Positions 13,380 through 17,881 of a stretch of DNA of 17,881 nucleotides are shown piece after piece. A program made the position numbers and the translations under genes. The stretch comes from Actinomycetota bacterium (GTDB lineage: Bacteria > Actinomycetota > Thermoleophilia > Miltoncostaeales > Miltoncostaeaceae), in assembly GCA_005800465.1 (NCBI GenBank), contig SYFI01000096.1, forward strand, positions 1 through 17,881. Direction: 5' to 3'. The notes below the pieces were generated by a model, which ran no database searches, was not told the origin of the DNA, and worked only from the letters and a program-made list of their open reading frames with translations. Within the stretch, counting starts at the first letter, position 1, and each line of letters begins with the position of its first letter.

Positions 13380-14855
13380 ATGACCGAGCTCAGGTCATGG
13401 GTTGGGGCCGGAGAGGGCGGATGGGCACGCCGGATGCTCACGCTGCTGTTCGTCGGCCTATTGCTGGCGCTGCCTGTCGGCTGGGTGTCATCCCAGTACC
13501 TCGGGAACGAGGTGAACTCGGCACTCAGCTACAACGTTCAGGATGGATGGTGCGAGGCAGGAGTATTCCCCGGTCTCGGCAAGCATTGTTTTGGCGACTA
13601 CACGCAGTCCTCGTTGGTGGCCGAGCACGACTTCCACCTGAGCTCCCGCGATTTTGCCAAGCAGGGCCCGTACCTCTCCGATCCCAAGAGCGCATATAAC
13701 TCGCTCTACCCACCGATCAGCCAGCTGCCGCATGTGGTGGTAACGCTGACCCGCGAGCACCTGTTCTCTCATGAAGTGACGTTCTATCTGTATGCGACGC
13801 TGCTCGGACTCGCGATGCTCTTACCGGCGATATGGGTGGCATGGGGATGGCGTCACTCGCCGTTCGCACTCGCCCCGATCCTGCTCCTCGGAATCGCGTC
13901 CCTGCCGATGTTCGCTGCGCTCGATCGCGGCAACAGCGCCGGGTTCGTCGTCCCCTTCCTGCTCGCATTCGCCATTTTCCTGGGGCGCGAACCGCCATGG
14001 GTGGCACCAGCGGCAGTTGTGGGCGCCGCGATGGTGCGACCGCAGTTCATCTTGCTCGCCCTCGGGCTCGCTGCGATCGGGCGCCTGCGTCAGGCCGCAG
14101 CCGCAATCGCCGTGTTCGCGGTGGCCACGGTTGCATCATTCGCGCTCACTCCTCGGGGCTTCTCCGCCAGTTTCAGCGCGTGGCGGGAGAGCGTCACCGG
14201 GTTCAAGGGTGGCTTTGGCGACCTGACCTGGGAGATGCCAGCCAATATCTCCGTTGCGCGGGCCACGGTGGCCACGGGCCAGTGGCTCAGTGATCAGCCC
14301 AGCGTCATCGGTTCATTTGGCCGCTGGCTTGCTGGCGCCGCCGTGGCTCATCCTCTCGGTCCGTCGCTCATCCTCTCGGCACTCGCGCTCATGGTGCTCT
14401 ATCTCGCACGCGACGTCGTGCCCCGGTCGGTCGCCGTCGTTCTCCCCCTTGTGCTCGCCGCCACCTTCCCCAGTGTGGTCCCGAGCTACTACCTGATGTT
14501 CGCCCTCGTGATCGCGGCGTTGATGCTGGGGCAGGGCCTGTCCGCGCGTGGCCCGCGTGGCGGCATGATCGATGGGAGCGCAGCCGACCCGAAGCGGGCC
14601 CCGTGGTACTGGGGCTGGCCGCTCGCCATCGTCACCTGCCTTTCAATTGCCCCACTCACATTCGTCGGGACAACCCCCCCCGGGTTGCCGATCCCGCGGG
14701 GCAGCATTGTTCTGGAGTGGATTGGCCGCCTCTGGGTGCTCATCGTTCTTCTCGGGCTGATCTGGGTGCTGATCCGCCAGCACCAGTCTCATCGCGACGA
14801 TTTACCCGGAGCGGGAACGGCATCTACTTCAGGTGATCTGACACCAGCGCCCTGA
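13380..14855 (+). CDS. GT87-like (DUF2029) polyprenyl-phosphate-sugar glycosyltransferase
   Basis: The 491-residue protein is largely hydrophobic with about ten membrane segments. After TM1 (about residues 18-38) an extracytoplasmic loop holds YNSLYPPISQLPHV (106-119). The GT87 hallmark LDRGNSAGF occurs at 181-189 and a VRPQFILLALGL segment near 219, both as in actinobacterial mannosyltransferases that use polyprenyl-phosphate mannose outside the membrane. Substrate is thus likely a lipid-linked sugar and acceptor a cell-envelope glycan, by family inference. ATG 13380 has a weak AGGGCGG at 13364-13370. The C-terminal tail is hydrophilic. Its last 32 bases overlap the convergent adenosine kinase-like gene. 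Confidence 0.85.
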   Translation: MTELRSWVGAGEGGWARRMLTLLFVGLLLALPVGWVSSQYLGNEVNSALSYNVQDGWCEAGVFPGLGKHCFGDYTQSSLVAEHDFHLSSRDFAKQGPYLSDPKSAYNSLYPPISQLPHVVVTLTREHLFSHEVTFYLYATLLGLAMLLPAIWVAWGWRHSPFALAPILLLGIASLPMFAALDRGNSAGFVVPFLLAFAIFLGREPPWVAPAAVVGAAMVRPQFILLALGLAAIGRLRQAAAAIAVFAVATVASFALTPRGFSASFSAWRESVTGFKGGFGDLTWEMPANISVARATVATGQWLSDQPSVIGSFGRWLAGAAVAHPLGPSLILSALALMVLYLARDVVPRSVAVVLPLVLAATFPSVVPSYYLMFALVIAALMLGQGLSARGPRGGMIDGSAADPKRAPWYWGWPLAIVTCLSIAPLTFVGTTPPGLPIPRGSIVLEWIGRLWVLIVLLGLIWVLIRQHQSHRDDLPGAGTASTSGDLTPAP

Positions 14856-15825
14856 GGTCGGCCTCGGGCCTGGCGCCCAGATGTGAGATGACCTCGGCGG
14901 CAGCCACGGCACCCATGCGCCCGCAGTCGTGCAGATTGCGGCCCTGTGTCCAGCCCGCAAGGAACCCGGCGGCAAACAGGTCGCCCGCGCCGGTGGTGTC
15001 CACCACTTGCACCGCGGCCTCCGCCGGGATGATGTGCATGTCGCCGTCACCGGCAATCACCGCGCCGTGCTCGCTGCGGGTGATGGTCACCACCTTCACC
15101 AGCGGGGTGACCGAGTGCATGGCGCTGTCGAGGTCGTCGGTCTCATACAGCGACGTGATCTCGCTCTCGTTGGCAAACAGGATGTCCACGTCGTTATCCA
15201 CCAGTTCGAGGAAATCGGCCCGGTGGCGATCAACGCAGAAGGGGTCTGACAGCGACAGCGCCACCGCGCGGCCGGCATCTTTGGCGATGCGGATGGCCTT
15301 ACGCATGGCCTCCTTGGCGCCCGGCGGATCCCACAGGTAGCCCTCGAGGTATAGCACGGCCGAATCACGCACCACTGCCTCATCGACGTCGTCGGGGCCC
15401 AGTTCGACCGACGCGCCCAAGTGCGTGCACATGGTGCGGTGGGCATCGGGTGTGACCATCACCAGGCACATCGCGGTGTCGGTGCCATCGGTGGCTGGCG
15501 GGGTGTCAAAGCGCACGCCCGCGGCCCTGATGTCGTGCGTGAAGATGCCGCCCAGTTGGTCGTTCTTCACGCGGCCGATGAATGCCGTGCGGGCACCCAG
15601 CATGGCCGCACCCACGACGGTGTTGGCTGCTGAGCCGCCGGAGCACTCAAGGCCGGGGCCGAGTGCCGAGTACAGCGCCGCAGCCGTGATGCTTTCGATC
15701 AGCGTCATGCCGCCCTTGTTCACCGGCAGCGCGTCAATCTGCGCATCATCAACGTGCGTGAGCACGTCAACGATTGCGTTGCCAAGGGCGAGGATGTCGA
15801 TCGAGGGCGGTGCGGGTGGCGTCAC
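14824..15825 (-). CDS. PfkB-family carbohydrate kinase, adenosine kinase-like
   Basis: The 333-residue protein belongs to the ribokinase/PfkB fold, which phosphorylates sugars and nucleosides using ATP. It has the first signature GGSAANTVVGAAMLGA (residues 63-78) and the second DTTGAGDLFAAGFLAG with catalytic Asp282. The segments LGNAIVDVL…KGGMTLIE, EGYLWDPPGAKEA and ALSLSDPFCVDRHRADF match bacterial adenosine kinase-type members, which salvage adenosine to AMP; the exact substrate is not proven. GTG 15825 is supported by AGGAG ending 6 bases upstream. It lies 34 bases after the preceding membrane-protein gene on the same strand and converges with the GT87 gene, overlapping by 32 bases. Confidence 0.9.
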   Translation of the reverse strand: MTPPAPPSIDILALGNAIVDVLTHVDDAQIDALPVNKGGMTLIESITAAALYSALGPGLECSGGSAANTVVGAAMLGARTAFIGRVKNDQLGGIFTHDIRAAGVRFDTPPATDGTDTAMCLVMVTPDAHRTMCTHLGASVELGPDDVDEAVVRDSAVLYLEGYLWDPPGAKEAMRKAIRIAKDAGRAVALSLSDPFCVDRHRADFLELVDNDVDILFANESEITSLYETDDLDSAMHSVTPLVKVVTITRSEHGAVIAGDGDMHIIPAEAAVQVVDTTGAGDLFAAGFLAGWTQGRNLHDCGRMGAVAAAEVISHLGARPEADLRALVSDHLK

Positions 15826-15859
15826 GGAGTTCTCCTGATTGCGTCGGGACACCGGCAGG

Positions 15860-16321
15860 CTAGCGGCGCATGCGCCGCCAGATGGATGCGCCAACCCCCG
15901 CCAGCAGGAGCATCCCGGCCAGGATTGCAATCACCAGCATCACCACTGGGGTGGATTGCGAGGGTGCACCCTCGGGCGGCGACGGCAGGTTTGAGGGCGG
16001 CGTGGGCGGGATGGGAGCAGGGGTTACCTCGGTTCGCGAGCGTGTGCTCGTGAGCGCCCGCTGGGCTGCCTCGCCCGATCCCACGAGGTTGTTCGTGATC
16101 GCTTCGTTTACGGCATCGGCGAATGCGGAATATGACGGTGCGGTGGCGGTGTGGCGCCGGGCAAAGACCAGCGCACCCCGCAGGTCCTCAATGGAATATC
16201 CGCTGTCAATCCGCCCATCCTTGAAGTAGTCGGCCACCACCTCGCGTGCCGACCCCGCCGCGACCGTGGTGGGCAGCAGGATTGCCACCGCGATGAGCAG
16301 GGAGGTGCCCCGGGCACGCAT
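15860..16321 (-). CDS. Signal-peptide protein with Pro-rich linker and C-terminal TM
   Basis: The 153-residue protein has an N-terminal signal (MRARGTSLLIAVAILLP…AAG), a helical domain (about 25-95: REVVADYFKDGRIDSGYSIE and ADAVNEAITNNLVG), a Pro/Ser-rich linker (about 96-123), then one transmembrane helix (VVMLVIAILAGMLLLAGVGA) and a basic RRMRR tail. The domain therefore faces outside and the tail the cytoplasm. I recognise no named family. The ATG at 16321 shares one base with the VWA stop (TGATG); a GTG at 16324 would overlap as GTGA. Tight coupling to the VWA-AAA pair suggests a membrane anchor or partner for them. Confidence 0.75.
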   Translation of the reverse strand: MRARGTSLLIAVAILLPTTVAAGSAREVVADYFKDGRIDSGYSIEDLRGALVFARRHTATAPSYSAFADAVNEAITNNLVGSGEAAQRALTSTRSRTEVTPAPIPPTPPSNLPSPPEGAPSQSTPVVMLVIAILAGMLLLAGVGASIWRRMRR

Positions 16322-17532
16322 CACCGCCGCACCATCAGGTACTGCACGGCCTGGTCAAGCCCGTCCACCGAGAGTTCGAACATCGGGAAGATTCTCTGCA
16401 CGATGCTCAGTGTGTACGCCCCGTGGATACTTTCCCACCATTTCTTGGGGTGCGGGTTGAGCCAGGTGGCATGTGGAAAGTGCTCCTCAACACGCTGAAG
16501 CCACTCCGAGCCCGGTTCCTCGTTCATGTACTGGTAGTCAATGGCGCCGCCGGGAGCCAGCAATTCGCTGGGCGCCATGCAGGCATCACCAACCATCACC
16601 AGCTTGTAGTCGGGGTCGATCTGCGCAAGCAGGTGCAGTGTCGACTCCGAGCGCGATGGCTGCATGTCGGGCGTGAGGTACACGCGGTCGTACACGCAGT
16701 TGTGGAAGAAGCGCACCTTGAGGTCGCGAAAGTGCCCAGCCTTGTGCACCGCGGTGAACAGGCGGTCGAGCAGCAGGATGTGATCATCCATCGAGCCGCC
16801 GATGTCGAGCATGAGCAGCACGCGCACCGTGTTGCGCCTGGGTCGGCGGAACGACAGCCGCAGCTGCCCGGCGTGGGCGGCGGTCTGCTTGATGGTGTCG
16901 TCGATGTCGAACTCGGTGGCCGGGCCATCGAGGCGCGTAGAGAGATGCCGCAGGCGGCGAAGCGCCACGCCGAAGTCGCGCACACCGATCTCGGTGTCGG
17001 TGCGAAGATCGCGCCACTGGCGATCGCCGGCGGTCTGGATGGCGCTCTTCCAGCGTCCCTCGCCGCCGATGCGGATTCCGCCCGGGTGGTAACCGGAGTG
17101 ACCAAAGGCGGAGGTGCCACCGGTGCCAATGTGCTCGCTGCCTCCGTGGTGCTCCTCCTGCTGCTTGTCGAGCTTCTCCTGAAGCTTCTCGAGCAACTCG
17201 CTCAGGTCCATGTCGTTTCGCATCTCGTCCAGGCGTGCGCGCTGCTCGTCGGTGAGTTGCAGCATCTTGGGGTTCTCATGCAGCCACTTCCACACACGGT
17301 CGTCCAGGGCATCGGTGGCTGGCTCGATGCCGCTGAAGTAGCGGGCGAAGGCGATGTCGAAGCCGTCGTAGTTGCTCTCGTCCTTCACCAGAAGGCTGCG
17401 GGCGGTGAGGTAGAAGCCCGAGAGGGTGCTCTGGTGCAGGTCGCGGTCGAGGGCGTCGTGCAGCATGAGCCACTCATCGAGCGCCACCGGTACCCCCTCG
17501 TCGCGAAGCGCGGTGAAGAGGCCCTCAAACAC
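16321..17532 (-). CDS. CoxE-like VWA domain protein (partner of MoxR AAA ATPase)
   Basis: The 403-residue protein has an N-terminal helical region, an acidic coiled coil (about 94-128: DEQRARLDEMRNDMDLSELL), a Gly/His-rich segment (129-158), and a C-terminal VWA domain beginning at about 236. The metal site reads DIGGSMDDH (from Asp243) in place of D.S.S; the first serine is glycine, as I recall for this MoxR-linked subfamily. FHNCVYDRVY and the final W.NPHPKKWWES block are also characteristic. Such proteins work with MoxR ATPases in maturation or assembly of enzymes. GTG 17532 follows the ATPase stop by 5 bases and lacks its own ribosome site, implying coupled translation. Confidence 0.88.
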   Translation of the reverse strand: MFEGLFTALRDEGVPVALDEWLMLHDALDRDLHQSTLSGFYLTARSLLVKDESNYDGFDIAFARYFSGIEPATDALDDRVWKWLHENPKMLQLTDEQRARLDEMRNDMDLSELLEKLQEKLDKQQEEHHGGSEHIGTGGTSAFGHSGYHPGGIRIGGEGRWKSAIQTAGDRQWRDLRTDTEIGVRDFGVALRRLRHLSTRLDGPATEFDIDDTIKQTAAHAGQLRLSFRRPRRNTVRVLLMLDIGGSMDDHILLLDRLFTAVHKAGHFRDLKVRFFHNCVYDRVYLTPDMQPSRSESTLHLLAQIDPDYKLVMVGDACMAPSELLAPGGAIDYQYMNEEPGSEWLQRVEEHFPHATWLNPHPKKWWESIHGAYTLSIVQRIFPMFELSVDGLDQAVQYLMVRR

Positions 17533-17537
17533 GTGGT

Positions 17538-17881
17538 CTAGCCGCGGCCTTCCTGCATTGCGGCGCGCCTGGCACGGATGCTCATATGCCTGCGCGCGAT
17601 GTCGAGGTCGGCCTGCTTCTTCAGCACCACGCCCATAAAGGGCAGCTCATCCACGATCTTCGCCGGGTCCACACCAGCCACGGCCAGCGCCTGCACCCAG
17701 TCCACCAGCTCAGATGTACTCGGGCGCTTCTGCAACCCGTCCATCTCGCGCAGCAGGTAGAAGCCCTCCATGGCCGCCTGGATCAGGCGCTCGTCGAGGC
17801 CCGGGTGATGCACCCGCACGATGCGCTCCATCTGTGCTTGGTCCGGGAATGCGATGTAGTGGAACACGCAGCGGCGCAGGA
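17538..17881 (-). CDS. MoxR-type AAA ATPase, C-terminal part (partial, start off window)
   Basis: The visible 113 residues begin LRRCVFHYIAFPD, which matches the sensor-2/arginine region after the second AAA helix in MoxR ATPases (…ALLRRC.FHYI). They continue through a helical lid: ERIVRVHHPGLDERLIQAAM, KRPSTSELVDWVQALA with the sensor-2 arginine/S-E-L, and end in a basic helix. Walker A and B motifs lie beyond base 17881. Together with the VWA gene 5 bases downstream, it forms the well-known MoxR-VWA chaperone pair. The client protein is not visible in this window. Confidence 0.88.
   Translation of the reverse strand, partial: LRRCVFHYIAFPDQAQMERIVRVHHPGLDERLIQAAMEGFYLLREMDGLQKRPSTSELVDWVQALAVAGVDPAKIVDELPFMGVVLKKQADLDIARRHMSIRARRAAMQEGRG

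Noticed and set aside
13171..13383. 70-codon plus-strand frame before the GT87 gene
   Set aside because: No family likeness and no ribosome site; it runs into the GT87 start region.
15863..15878. Perfect 16-bp palindrome GCGGCGCATGCGCCGC
   Set aside because: It encodes the RRMRR end of the membrane protein and arises naturally from symmetric Arg-Met-Arg codons; no T-tract follows.
16423..17541. 372-codon plus-strand frame opposite the VWA gene
   Set aside because: Antisense to a clear VWA protein with matching motifs; composition is typical of a shadow frame.
1..17881. CRISPR arrays, tRNA or rRNA genes, insertion sequences
   Set aside because: No regularly spaced repeats, tRNA cloverleaf-like sequence, rRNA segments or transposase frames were seen by eye.

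Overview
The window is GC-rich and densely coded, with many GTG starts, several short or overlapping gene junctions and good Shine-Dalgarno sites. Together with lipoproteins of the ITGC/LTGC type, a GT87 membrane glycosyltransferase and a secreted protein carrying a GGALR…C…SWN…GPAGP region, this suggests an actinobacterium, possibly of the class Thermoleophilia. That assignment is inference from gene style; no rRNA or marker gene is present to prove it.

Layout, left to right. The start of a complex I operon (nuoA, nuoB) runs leftward off the window. Upstream of it lies a promoter-side region rich in inverted repeats (731-855). A rightward group follows: a frameshifted toxin-like ORF and a frameshifted DUF2283 ORF (879-1385), a small TPR protein, and an ABC-2 type permease that probably starts at CTG inside the end of the TPR gene. 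Next is a lone PstS phosphate-binding lipoprotein with its own terminator. On the other strand are the C-terminal remnant of a MazF toxin, an AcuC-type deacetylase and a lipoprotein coupled to it, then a small coiled-coil protein on the plus strand. From 5894 to 11736 the minus strand carries a chagasin-like (I42) lipoprotein, a GT4 glycosyltransferase, a DegT/DnrJ-type sugar aminotransferase, a secreted protein, a GT2 glycosyltransferase and an ACT-malic-enzyme-like protein. The glycosyltransferases and aminotransferase suggest surface glycan synthesis.

11860-13075 holds the most unusual structure: two tandem copies of a two-gene module. In each, a short basic protein with a GPSRW…VVV.YDR core (toxin-like, RelE/barnase-type fold suspected) overlaps by 4 bases a 93-residue DUF2283-like protein. 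The two DUF2283-like genes end in a nearly identical 79-bp block. The upstream-most toxin-like gene looks decayed, while the other pair looks intact. The broken pair at 879-1385 has the same order and the same ATGA-type junction, so the window seems to hold three related pairs plus a MazF relic.

The right end carries a GT87-type mannosyltransferase-like membrane protein, converging with and overlapping an adenosine kinase-like PfkB sugar kinase, followed (in minus-strand order reading upstream) by a signal-peptide/one-TM protein, a CoxE-like VWA protein and the C-terminus of a MoxR-type AAA ATPase that runs off the window. The last three are tightly coupled and probably form one functional unit.

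Most promising for novelty: the tandem DUF2283 modules, and the malic-enzyme-like protein, which is intact as a reading frame but appears to lack a metal ligand, the catalytic lysine and part of the cofactor-binding domain.
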